48,611 nucleotides of DNA from Acidobacteriota bacterium. Its GTDB lineage: Bacteria > Acidobacteriota > Thermoanaerobaculia > Thermoanaerobaculales > Thermoanaerobaculaceae. The notes under the pieces were generated by a model that saw only the letters and a list, made by a program, of their open reading frames with translations, made no database searches and was not told where the DNA came from. The position numbers and the translations under genes are program-made. The stretch lies in the NCBI GenBank assembly GCA_004298115.1, contig SCRJ01000184.1, positions 1 through 48,611 of the forward strand. The letters run 5' to 3'. Every line of letters begins with the position of its first letter. Positions within the stretch are counted from its first letter, which is position 1. Below are positions 1-6,707 of the stretch, piece after piece.

Positions 1-1062
1 CACGAGCGCGAGCGTGCTGTAGAAGGCGTAGTTGACGCCGCGGCCGACGCCGCCCGCCGCCCCCGCCTCGGCGATCAGGTAACACGCCGCGCCGGTCACC
101 AGCGCCGCGACCCCGAGCGCGACCCCACCCGAGCCGGTTGCGCGCGCCACCATCGCGGCGCCGCCGAGGCCGACGAGCAGGGCGGCGATCGTCTGCACCG
201 CCTCGAACGCGCTCGCGTCGCGGCGGCGCAGCAGCGTCCGCACCGCGAACGTCGCCAGGTAGGCGACGAGCAGGCCGAGCGCGACCGTCTCCACGGCGGC
301 CGCCGTGAGGCCCTGATAGACCTCCGGCGGGCCGCCGGCGCGGGCCACCAAGGCCACGGCCTCGGCCACGACCAGGTCGGCGACCAGAGCCGCCGTCCAG
401 CTCAGGCCGAACCACCGGCGCGCGTAGGCGAGCCACACGGTCGCCACGCCGAGCGCCACCAGCAGCGCGGCGAGCACCGCGATCGCGTGCGTCGCGACCA
501 CGAGGGCGAACGCCGTCAGCAGGCCGGCCGAGGTCACCGCCCAGGCGGCCACCCCGAGGGAGCGCCGCCACGCCACCAGCAGGCCGGCGGCGAGGACGAG
601 CGCCAGCACCGCGGCCGCGCCCCGCGGTGCGAGCACCTCGAACTTCGTGGTCGCCTCCCACACCAGCGGGAAGGCGATGATCGTCGCGGTCACGCCGTGC
701 ACCTCGGCGCTCCAGCGCCGCCCGGCCGCGCCCGCCCGATCGGCGAGCACGAGCCACGCCCCGGCGTAGACGAGGCCGGCCGTGACGCCGCCGGCGACCG
801 GCAGCGTCCCGGCGTCCGTGAGCGCCCGCAGCAACCAGGCGCCGCCCAGCACCAGGAACACGCGCCCGAGCAGCGGCAGCACCGTCGCCGCGGCCACCCC
901 TCCGGACGGGGCCGCGACCTCGGGTCCGGCTTCGGCCGCGGCGCGCCCAGCGGGCGCGTCGGCCGCCCGGCCCTCCAGCGCCGCGATCCGGCCGGAGAGA
1001 CCGTCAACAGCCCGGGCAAGCGCCTCGAGCCCCGCCTCGACGCGTGCGAGCCGATCCTCCAT
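1..1062 (-). CDS. Partial DUF2339-like polytopic membrane protein (C-terminus off the window)
   Basis: The reading frame is open from an ATG at 1062 to the left edge (354 codons, no stop), so the gene is incomplete. The first 40 residues (MEDRLARVEAGLEALARAVD...) have the heptad look of a short coiled coil. An Ala/Pro-rich linker follows, and then many hydrophobic segments begin at about residue 60 (e.g. LPLLGRVFLVLGGAWLLRAL). This coiled-coil-plus-many-TM layout is that of the DUF2339 family of predicted inner-membrane proteins, whose role is unknown. A GGGGGGAG stretch just before the ATG supports the start. It is transcribed leftwards, away from the next gene. The family assignment is inference from architecture only; that it is a coding region is clear from the uninterrupted frame. 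Confidence 0.75.
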   Translation of the reverse strand, partial: MEDRLARVEAGLEALARAVDGLSGRIAALEGRAADAPAGRAAAEAGPEVAAPSGGVAAATVLPLLGRVFLVLGGAWLLRALTDAGTLPVAGGVTAGLVYAGAWLVLADRAGAAGRRWSAEVHGVTATIIAFPLVWEATTKFEVLAPRGAAAVLALVLAAGLLVAWRRSLGVAAWAVTSAGLLTAFALVVATHAIAVLAALLVALGVATVWLAYARRWFGLSWTAALVADLVVAEAVALVARAGGPPEVYQGLTAAAVETVALGLLVAYLATFAVRTLLRRRDASAFEAVQTIAALLVGLGGAAMVARATGSGGVALGVAALVTGAACYLIAEAGAAGGVGRGVNYAFYSTLALV

Positions 1063-1254
1063 CACTCCCCCCTGCGTTGCCTTGCGGCGAAACCTGGCCG
1101 GGAGTATACCCGCGGCCCGGTCGGGCGCCGGCACCCGACCGGGCGCACCGGCCCCGTCTTCCGCCTCGCGCCGTTCGCCGCGACAAGGGACCATCGGACG
1201 ACCGGCCCGGCATCACCCCCGGTGGGCCGGCGGCCTGAGGTACCATGCGCCGCA

Positions 1255-1737
1255 ATGACGCAGGCGTGGACATCGCAGAGCCGGCCCGGCCGGCAACTGG
1301 CGCTCGCGCTCGGCTGCGCGATCGTCGGGCTGGTGCTGATCTTCGCGCTGCACGGCGGCGGCGTGAGCCGCGACGCGAAGGCTGCCCGCCTGCTCGGCGT
1401 GATCCTGATCGTCATCGGCGTCGGGGCCGGCCTGACCGCCGGAACGCAAACCGTGACGGTTGACCCGCGGGCGAGGTCGATCACCGTGACCGACGCGCGA
1501 ATGGTCGGAGCCGCGAAGACGACGACGATCGTCGCCACCGATGTGCGCGAGATCGGGATCGGCTACCTCGGCAGGCGCTCGAACCGGGTGCAGTTCTATT
1601 ACCTCGTCCTCAAGCTGCGCGACGGCCACGACTACTCGTTGTTCGCCCCGGGCCGCTTCTACCCCGGCAGCTCCGACCGCCCGACGGTCGAGGGGTGGCG
1701 CCGGCGCGTGGCCGAGTCGCTCGGCATCCCCTCGTAG
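1255..1737 (+). CDS. Small two-TM hypothetical protein with a PH-like C-terminal half
   Basis: 160 residues from the ATG at 1255 (MTQAWTSQSRPGRQ). Two hydrophobic helices lie at about residues 15-34 and 45-62 (LALALGCAIVGLVLIFALHG and LLGVILIVIGVGAGLTAG). A soluble beta-rich part with the look of a bacterial PH-like domain follows (TVTVDPRARSITVTD ... VREIGIGYLG ... RVQFYYLVLKLRDG). I do not recognise a named family. The frame extends further upstream, but that part is arginine/proline-rich shadow of the opposite-strand gene, so the start at 1255 is preferred. Its last 17 bases are the start of a 135-bp segment that is repeated inside the neighbouring genomic island, which makes this gene the chromosomal left neighbour of the island. 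Confidence 0.65.
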   Translation: MTQAWTSQSRPGRQLALALGCAIVGLVLIFALHGGGVSRDAKAARLLGVILIVIGVGAGLTAGTQTVTVDPRARSITVTDARMVGAAKTTTIVATDVREIGIGYLGRRSNRVQFYYLVLKLRDGHDYSLFAPGRFYPGSSDRPTVEGWRRRVAESLGIPS

Positions 1738-1855
1738 CCGCGTCGGACTCCCGGCGCACGGCGGCGAGCCGCCGCGTCACGTCCCGGGACCCGAAGACGC
1801 GTCGAGCCGCCCCCGGGGCGGCTCGCGTGGCGTCGGTCGTATTGGTCGGGACGGG
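1721..1855. repeat. 135-bp direct repeat, copy 1 (chromosomal flank of the island)
   Basis: Runs from the last codons of the gene ending at 1737, through the native sequence downstream of the tRNA-Pro, into the first 15 bases of the tRNA 3' end. It matches 9888-10022 over the same length without gaps. I count 7 mismatches in 135 (94.8% identity). This copy is probably the original, because it contains the true end of the preceding gene and perfect hairpins. Confidence 0.9.
1803..1825. terminator. Perfect GC hairpin, terminator-like
   Basis: Eleven-base arms (CGAGCCGCCCC / GGGGCGGCTCG) around a single C, lying between the gene ending at 1737 and the tRNA-Pro remnant. There is no T-run, so intrinsic termination is uncertain. 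The corresponding hairpin in the repeat copy at 9888-10022 has one broken pair, as expected if only this copy is still under selection. Confidence 0.4.
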
Positions 1856-1887
1856 GGGATTCGAACCTCCGACCCCTTGAACCCCAT
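1841..1887 (-). repeat. attL-like duplicated 3' end of tRNA-Pro(GGG)
   Basis: These 47 bases match 14810-14856, the 3' half of the intact tRNA-Pro gene (anticodon, variable loop, T-arm, acceptor, CCA) plus two flanking bases, with one mismatch at 1868. After 1887 the sequence departs from the tRNA, so this is a tRNA fragment, not a gene. A tRNA 3' half duplicated 13 kb from the full gene is the classic mark of site-specific integration by a tyrosine recombinase. Confidence 0.9.
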
Positions 1888-2052
1888 GGCGGAATGGGGG
1901 CACGCCGACCTCCGGAGATTGAGGGGGCCAGCCGACGACGAGAGGCGCCAGATGGTTCCAAAGATCATTAGCATCCAAATATTGACGAACGAGCCCGAGG
2001 GCTCTCGGGGTAGCCGCACGGAGACCCACGGCGACCAAAGGCTCACTCGAAT

Positions 2053-2072
2053 GTGGACAACATTGTGGACAA
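2053..2072 (+). repeat. Left paired GTGGACAA sites (putative recombinase arm sites)
   Basis: GTGGACAA occurs at 2053-2060 and 2065-2072, a 12-bp period with four bases (catt) between. The same pair with the same spacing and orientation occurs at 14744-14763 inside the other end of the island. Short direct repeats just inside both attachment cores are what arm-type integrase sites look like. Apart from the repeats at the ends, positions 1888-2133 hold no gene that I can support. Confidence 0.6.
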
Positions 2073-2133
2073 GCCAATGGGACACAGGCTCCTTGCAGAC
2101 CTCGTGCGTTGCCCGGTCTCCCGCCTCGCCAGT

Positions 2134-3210
2134 TCAACCATGCCCATGCCGGTGATGGATGTCCGGGTAGTGCGGGTGCGAGTGGACGAGCGGTTCGTGG
2201 GCGTGACGATGGCTGTGCGGCGGCCCATCCTCCGAAGCGGGCTCGTGCATGTGCGCGTGGTGCTCGTCGTGGATGTGCCGATGCTCGTGCTCTACCGCGT
2301 CGTGTGCATGGTCGTGGGTGTGCCGCTCGGTGAGGTGGAGCCAAACGCCCGCAGCCATCAGCACCCCGGCCGCCGCGAGTTGCCAGCTCATTCGATCGCC
2401 CAGGGCGACAATCGACAGCACCGCCCCGACGAACGGCGCGACCGAGAAGTACGCTGCCGTGCGCGCTGTGCCGATCTGCCGCAGTGCCAAGATGAAGAGG
2501 GTGAGGCTCAGACCGTAGCCAAGCGCGCCTGCGACGGCTCCCCCCAGGAGGTAGGCACCGCCCGGCAACCGCTCGCCGGCGGCCAGCCCCAGGACGATGG
2601 AGGTCGGCCCGGCGACGAGGCCCTTGAGGCTCGCGATCTGCAGCGGGTCGCTGGCGGAGATCTTGCGGGTGAGGTTGTTGTCGACCGCCCAGGCCAGGCA
2701 GGCGCCCACGATGGCGAGGTTCGGCCAGATCGAACCACCACCGACCTGGCCACCGCTCCACGACAGCAGAACCCCACCACCGAGGATGCAGGCCATGCCC
2801 GCAAAGATGCGGCGGTCGAAGTTCTCCCGAAAGACGAACCACGCCAAGCCCGCCGTGAACACCCCTTCGAGGTTGAGCATGAGCGAGCCGGGCGCGGCGG
2901 ACGTTCCGCTCAACCCGGTCATGAGCAGCACGGGCCCGACGACCCCACCTGCCAGGATGGCGCCGGCGAGCCAACTAAGGTCGCCCACTCGCAGGGGCGC
3001 CTCGGGCGGTGCCCGCCGCAGGCGACTCCTGATCACCCACCAGGCGCCAAGCACGAGGCCAGAACCGGCGTAAAGGACGCCTGCCAGTATCGCCGGCTGG
3101 ACTCCAGCGAGGAGGGTCTTCGCGACTGGAGTGCTGGCGCCAAAGAGCGCGGCGGCGACCAGCGCGGCGACAACCCCTTGGCGCTGAGAGCGCGTCGGTG
3201 TGGCCGGCAT
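2134..3210 (-). CDS. EamA/DMT-family transporter with a histidine-rich C-terminal tail
   Basis: 358 residues from the ATG at 3210; an upstream in-frame start at 3312 would add 34 proline/arginine-rich residues and looks less likely. About ten hydrophobic helices in two EamA halves (e.g. GVVAALVAAALFGASTPVAK at the N-terminus) mark the drug/metabolite transporter superfamily, located in the inner membrane. The last 62 residues are hydrophilic and hold 23 histidines (HTHDHAHD, HEHRHIHDEHH, HSHRHAHE, HHRHGHG), an arrangement that would bind Ni, Co, Zn or Cu. The gene lies beside a heavy-metal RND efflux operon in the same island, transcribed divergently from it. A metal-linked transport role is inference; the substrate cannot be read from sequence. 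Confidence 0.85.
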   Translation of the reverse strand: MPATPTRSQRQGVVAALVAAALFGASTPVAKTLLAGVQPAILAGVLYAGSGLVLGAWWVIRSRLRRAPPEAPLRVGDLSWLAGAILAGGVVGPVLLMTGLSGTSAAPGSLMLNLEGVFTAGLAWFVFRENFDRRIFAGMACILGGGVLLSWSGGQVGGGSIWPNLAIVGACLAWAVDNNLTRKISASDPLQIASLKGLVAGPTSIVLGLAAGERLPGGAYLLGGAVAGALGYGLSLTLFILALRQIGTARTAAYFSVAPFVGAVLSIVALGDRMSWQLAAAGVLMAAGVWLHLTERHTHDHAHDAVEHEHRHIHDEHHAHMHEPASEDGPPHSHRHAHEPLVHSHPHYPDIHHRHGHG

Positions 3211-3532
3211 CACGTCACCAGCCGGATCGACTGGACCGGGGTCACCTGGACGCTCGCGGTTGTCCGAGGCCTGAGGCACCCTCGAACCGTAGCACGACAA
3301 CCGCAGTCGCACTGCGTGCTGAGAGATCCGGCGTTCACCAGCAGGGCAGGGTGGGGCCGAGTCACCACCCCTTCACGCCTCGGGCTCCTGGCAGCGGCCA
3401 CCGCCCAGCATGGGCCGAGCCCCGGCAGTACGGCGGCGCGTGTGCAAGGCGTGGGTCGTGGAGCCCGTCAGGCATTGCAGGGACTGGCCGTCTCCCGAGA
3501 TGGGCCGACCGGTTATGGTAGGCTCTGCCGCG

Positions 3533-3988
3533 ATGCGAGGGCTGCGTGCCGCTGCCGGCCGATGGGGAGGCCAACTGAGTACGGTCGTGGTTCTCCTCGG
3601 GTTGTGCGCGGCTGGGGTGGCCCCCCAGAATAGCGTCTGGTGCAGAGGCAGCGCTGGTCACACCGCGCTGGAGCCTGCATGGTCGACGTGCTGCGCGCCG
3701 GCGGACGGTGTGGGGAGCTGCGCCACGTGGTCTGCTCCCCTCGATTCCGGAGCCGACCCGGCGGTGCGAGAACCCAGCGTGATCCGCTGCGCGGACGTCT
3801 GGCTCGGCGTTCCCGGGGCGGTCTCCCAGTCACGCTCCTCCCTCCAGCCGCCGCTCCACGCGATAGCCGCCCCCGGAGCCGGTCTCTCGGCCTGCTCCGG
3901 TCCCCTCCGCTCAACCGGCTCGAGCGTCCCACCGCCGTGCGCGTGGCAAGTCCGAGAGCTGATCAGAACCACCGTCCTGACAATCTGA
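3533..3988 (+). CDS. Small Cys-rich exported protein heading the metal-efflux operon
   Basis: 151 residues from the ATG at 3533. A hydrophobic signal-like stretch (STVVVLLGLCAAGVA) is followed by a region with eight cysteines in the protein overall, including GHTALEPAWSTCC and a later IRCADVWLG. It ends in ELIRTTVLTI. Small secreted proteins with a conserved G-H-x-A-x-E motif, clustered cysteines and an R-[TS]-x-V-L ending often precede CzcCBA/CusCBA genes; that match is from memory and unverified. It lies 72 bp before the TolC gene on the same strand, so co-transcription is likely. A periplasmic metal-binding or sensing accessory role is inferred. Positions 3211-3532 upstream should hold the operon promoter, but no clear consensus was found. 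Confidence 0.6.
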   Translation: MRGLRAAAGRWGGQLSTVVVLLGLCAAGVAPQNSVWCRGSAGHTALEPAWSTCCAPADGVGSCATWSAPLDSGADPAVREPSVIRCADVWLGVPGAVSQSRSSLQPPLHAIAAPGAGLSACSGPLRSTGSSVPPPCAWQVRELIRTTVLTI

Positions 3989-4060
3989 TCCTCCCCAGCT
4001 CGTGCACTGACGTCTGCCTGCCTGTTGCAGGCTTACACCAGCGTCTACGGAGGATCCAAC

Positions 4061-5353
4061 ATGTCGAGAGTCTCACCCGTTCTTCTTGTGGTTCTCTATC
4101 TATTTGGGACGGCTCTGATCCTGGCCGAAGAGCAGCGACCCGCCGGGGCCTTGGATGCCGCGCCTGCATCGACGCTCACGCTGGCCGGCGCCCGCCAGCA
4201 GGCCCTTTCGACAAGCCCAGATCTGCAAGCCCTGAACGCTCGGGTACAGGCAGCCGAGGGTGCGGCGCGACAAGCCCGAGCGTTCGCCAACCCGGAACTG
4301 GCACTTGAGACGGAGGACTTCGGGGGCGACAAGACACTCGGTGTCACGCCCCAGAACACGGTGTCCCTGAGTCAGGGAATCGAGTGGTTCGGCAAACGCT
4401 CGGCAAGGGTTGAAGCGGCACAACACGGGAGCGAGGTTGCCGTGCGCGATCTCGCACGAGGGCGTCGCGACCTCTTGGCCGATGTCGATCGGGCGTTTAC
4501 GGCTCTCCTCGGCGCCCAGGACCGTGCGGCCATCGCCGAGCAGAACGCAGAAACAGCCCGCGAGGTCACACGGGCAGTCTCCAGCCTGGTTGCGGCCGGC
4601 GAGGTGTCGCCCGTCGAAGAGGCGCGCGCGCAGGGCGACGAGGCGTTGGCCGCGATCGACCTCGAAAACTCCAGGCGTGACCTCGACCTCGCGCGCCGGG
4701 AACTCACCCGGCTTTGGGGGGAAGACTCGCCGCCGTCCTTCGCGGCAGCCGGCACGCTCGCCGCTTCTGCTGTGCTTCCCGACCGGGACACCGCAATGGT
4801 CGGTCTCGCCTCACTCCCCGACCTGACCAGGTGGGACGCCGAGGTGGCCCGACAGACGTCCTTGGTTGAGTTTGCGCGCAAGCAGGTACTGCCGGACCTC
4901 AAGCTGAGCGTGGGGACCCGCTCCTACTCCGGGCTTTCCGGGCGGGCCTACGCGGCCGGGTTGGCGATTCCGATTCCCCTTGCCACCCAGTATGCCGGGG
5001 CCAAAGCAGAAGCGTCCGCCCATCAGGAGCAGATCAAGCTCGACCGGCGGGCGGAGGAGGTGCGGATCCGGGTGAGGTTCCTTGCCGCTCATGAAACGCT
5101 CTCTCGGGCGATCAGTGAAGCTCGGGCGCTCCGCGACGAGGTTCTCCCGAGAGCCGCGAGAGTCTATGAGGCGCTCAATGAGGGCTATCGCCGCGGGAAA
5201 TTCCGCCTTCTCGACCTCCTGGAGGCCCGGCGTACCCTCGCCCAGACGCGGCTGCGCTATGTCGATGCGCTGGTTCGCCTCAACACCGCCGATGCCGACC
5301 TGCGGCGGCTCCTCCCAGACGACACAGACAACTCGATCGGGGTTCAACGATGA
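4061..5353 (+). CDS. TolC-family outer-membrane channel of a heavy-metal RND efflux system
   Basis: 430 residues from the ATG at 4061, preceded by GGAGG at good spacing; an in-frame upstream start at 4025 lacks a ribosome site. A signal peptide (PVLLVVLYLFGTALILAE) is followed by two repeats of long amphipathic helices of the outer-membrane efflux protein family (LTLAGARQQALSTSPDLQAL ... RYVDALVRLNTADADLRRLL). It would form the outer-membrane and periplasmic tunnel of a tripartite pump. Its last codons overlap the adaptor start by 4 bp (ATGA), so translation is coupled. A hairpin GCCTGC/GCAGGC lies at about 4014-4030 in the leader. Family assignment is firm; CusC versus CzcC is not decided. 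Confidence 0.9.
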   Translation: MSRVSPVLLVVLYLFGTALILAEEQRPAGALDAAPASTLTLAGARQQALSTSPDLQALNARVQAAEGAARQARAFANPELALETEDFGGDKTLGVTPQNTVSLSQGIEWFGKRSARVEAAQHGSEVAVRDLARGRRDLLADVDRAFTALLGAQDRAAIAEQNAETAREVTRAVSSLVAAGEVSPVEEARAQGDEALAAIDLENSRRDLDLARRELTRLWGEDSPPSFAAAGTLAASAVLPDRDTAMVGLASLPDLTRWDAEVARQTSLVEFARKQVLPDLKLSVGTRSYSGLSGRAYAAGLAIPIPLATQYAGAKAEASAHQEQIKLDRRAEEVRIRVRFLAAHETLSRAISEARALRDEVLPRAARVYEALNEGYRRGKFRLLDLLEARRTLAQTRLRYVDALVRLNTADADLRRLLPDDTDNSIGVQR

Positions 5354-6699
5354 GCCACACGAGACCCCATTCCCCGGGCCACCGCGCTGTGCTGGGCAGC
5401 CTTGCCCTGTTGCTGGCAACTGCCGGCTGCCAGAAGGCCAATGTCCCAGCGACCGGAGCGGCTGATGCTTCAAAGGAGAGCCAGAGGACCGCTGCGCCGG
5501 TTGCCAAAGCCGAGGGTTCCGACCTCAATCGGTCGGTCAGGGACCTGCTGACCGCGACCTGCGAGCACAAGATCCCCATGTACACGTGCGACGAGTGCCG
5601 TTACGAGGTAGGAGTCGCCAAGGCGGGCGAGGAGATGTTCGACCCGGCACAGGGCGGCAAGCTCGCCACGATACGCGCTGGCTCCCGGCCCCTCGGGGGA
5701 GGCAGCGACTCAAACGGCGAGATCCGCCTGAACGAGGAGAGGGCCGTCTACCTCAGCCCGCTCGCACCCGGTGTGGTCCGCTCGATTCTTGTGGACCTCG
5801 GGGTGCGGGTGCTGCCTGGACAGGCGCTCTTCGAGGTTGAGAGCAACGAGTTCCGCCAGGCCAAGGCGGACTTGCTGCGCATTGAGGCCGCGCTGAAACT
5901 GGCGGAGGCGACCGCAACGCGCGAGCGAGACCTTCACGAGAAAGGTGTTTGCCCGCGCAAAGACGTCCTCGAGGCGGAAGCGGCGCTCGGGCAGACCACG
6001 GCGGAACGGTCCGCCGTGGTCGGCCGGCTGCTGGCGTTCGGTCTCGACCAGCACGCGATCGACCAGCTGCTGGTTGGCGGCGCCGTCTCCCAGTCCGGGT
6101 TGATGCCGGTGCGGGCACCGTTCGCAGGCACCGTGCTGGAGCGCTCGCTTTCACTCGGCGCCCAGGCACAACCCGGCGACAAGCTGCTCCTGCTCGCGGA
6201 CACCTCGAGGGTTTGGGTCATCACCACGGTATACGAGCGCGAGGTGGCGGCGCTGCTCCGCGCGCAGCGGCTTGGTCCCGTCCAGGCCACGGTTAGCGTC
6301 GCGGCCTATCCGGACTTGACGTTCAAGGGCCATGTAGAGCAGGTAGGTGGCACCCTTGACGAAGCCACGCGCACAGCGAGGGTCCGCGTCGTGGTGGACA
6401 ATCCCGACAACCTGCTCCGCGCAGGGATGTTTGCGAGGGTGCGGCTGCTCTTGCCGGGAGCCTCGGGTGGCCTGACTCTGCCCGAGCAGGCTGTCCTGGA
6501 GGACGAGGGCCGTTCGTTCGTATTCGTGCGGGCGGCAGGTCCCTACTTCATCCGGAGGCCAGTTACAACTGGCCGCGCCCTCGACGGCTGGGTGGAGGTC
6601 GGCGGCATCGAGCCTGGCGCCGAGGTCGTCGTGAAGGGCGCCTTCCTTCTCAAGTCAGACGTCTTGCGCTCGAAGATGGGCGCCGGCTGCGCGGATTAG
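5350..6699 (+). CDS. Periplasmic adaptor (membrane fusion) lipoprotein of the RND metal pump
   Basis: 449 residues. An N-terminal lipobox (LLATAGCQK) predicts lipidation at about Cys27. A cysteine motif near residues 71-82 (CEHKIPMYTCDEC, then RYEVGVAK) resembles the metal-binding insert of CzcB/CusB-type adaptors. The barrel-sandwich and hairpin follow (LAPGVVRSILVDLGVRVLPG ... VRAPFAGTVLERSLSLG), and then the beta-barrel domain (VWVITTVYEREVAALL). It bridges the RND pump and the TolC channel. It overlaps the TolC gene by 4 bp, and the pump gene follows after 8 bp, so the three form one operon. The metal ion is not determined by sequence, but the cysteine motif makes a heavy-metal rather than drug pump very likely. 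Confidence 0.9.
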   Translation: MSHTRPHSPGHRAVLGSLALLLATAGCQKANVPATGAADASKESQRTAAPVAKAEGSDLNRSVRDLLTATCEHKIPMYTCDECRYEVGVAKAGEEMFDPAQGGKLATIRAGSRPLGGGSDSNGEIRLNEERAVYLSPLAPGVVRSILVDLGVRVLPGQALFEVESNEFRQAKADLLRIEAALKLAEATATRERDLHEKGVCPRKDVLEAEAALGQTTAERSAVVGRLLAFGLDQHAIDQLLVGGAVSQSGLMPVRAPFAGTVLERSLSLGAQAQPGDKLLLLADTSRVWVITTVYEREVAALLRAQRLGPVQATVSVAAYPDLTFKGHVEQVGGTLDEATRTARVRVVVDNPDNLLRAGMFARVRLLLPGASGGLTLPEQAVLEDEGRSFVFVRAAGPYFIRRPVTTGRALDGWVEVGGIEPGAEVVVKGAFLLKSDVLRSKMGAGCAD

Positions 6700-6707
6700 G
6701 GGGCACC

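Noticed and set aside
487-1254. Upstream extension of the small two-TM gene to 487
   Set aside because: This part is the antisense of the DUF2339-like gene and translates as an Arg/Gly/Pro-rich shadow.
1841-1887. A second functional tRNA-Pro gene
   Set aside because: Only the 3' half is present; the D-arm, the 5' anticodon stem and the 5' acceptor strand are missing.
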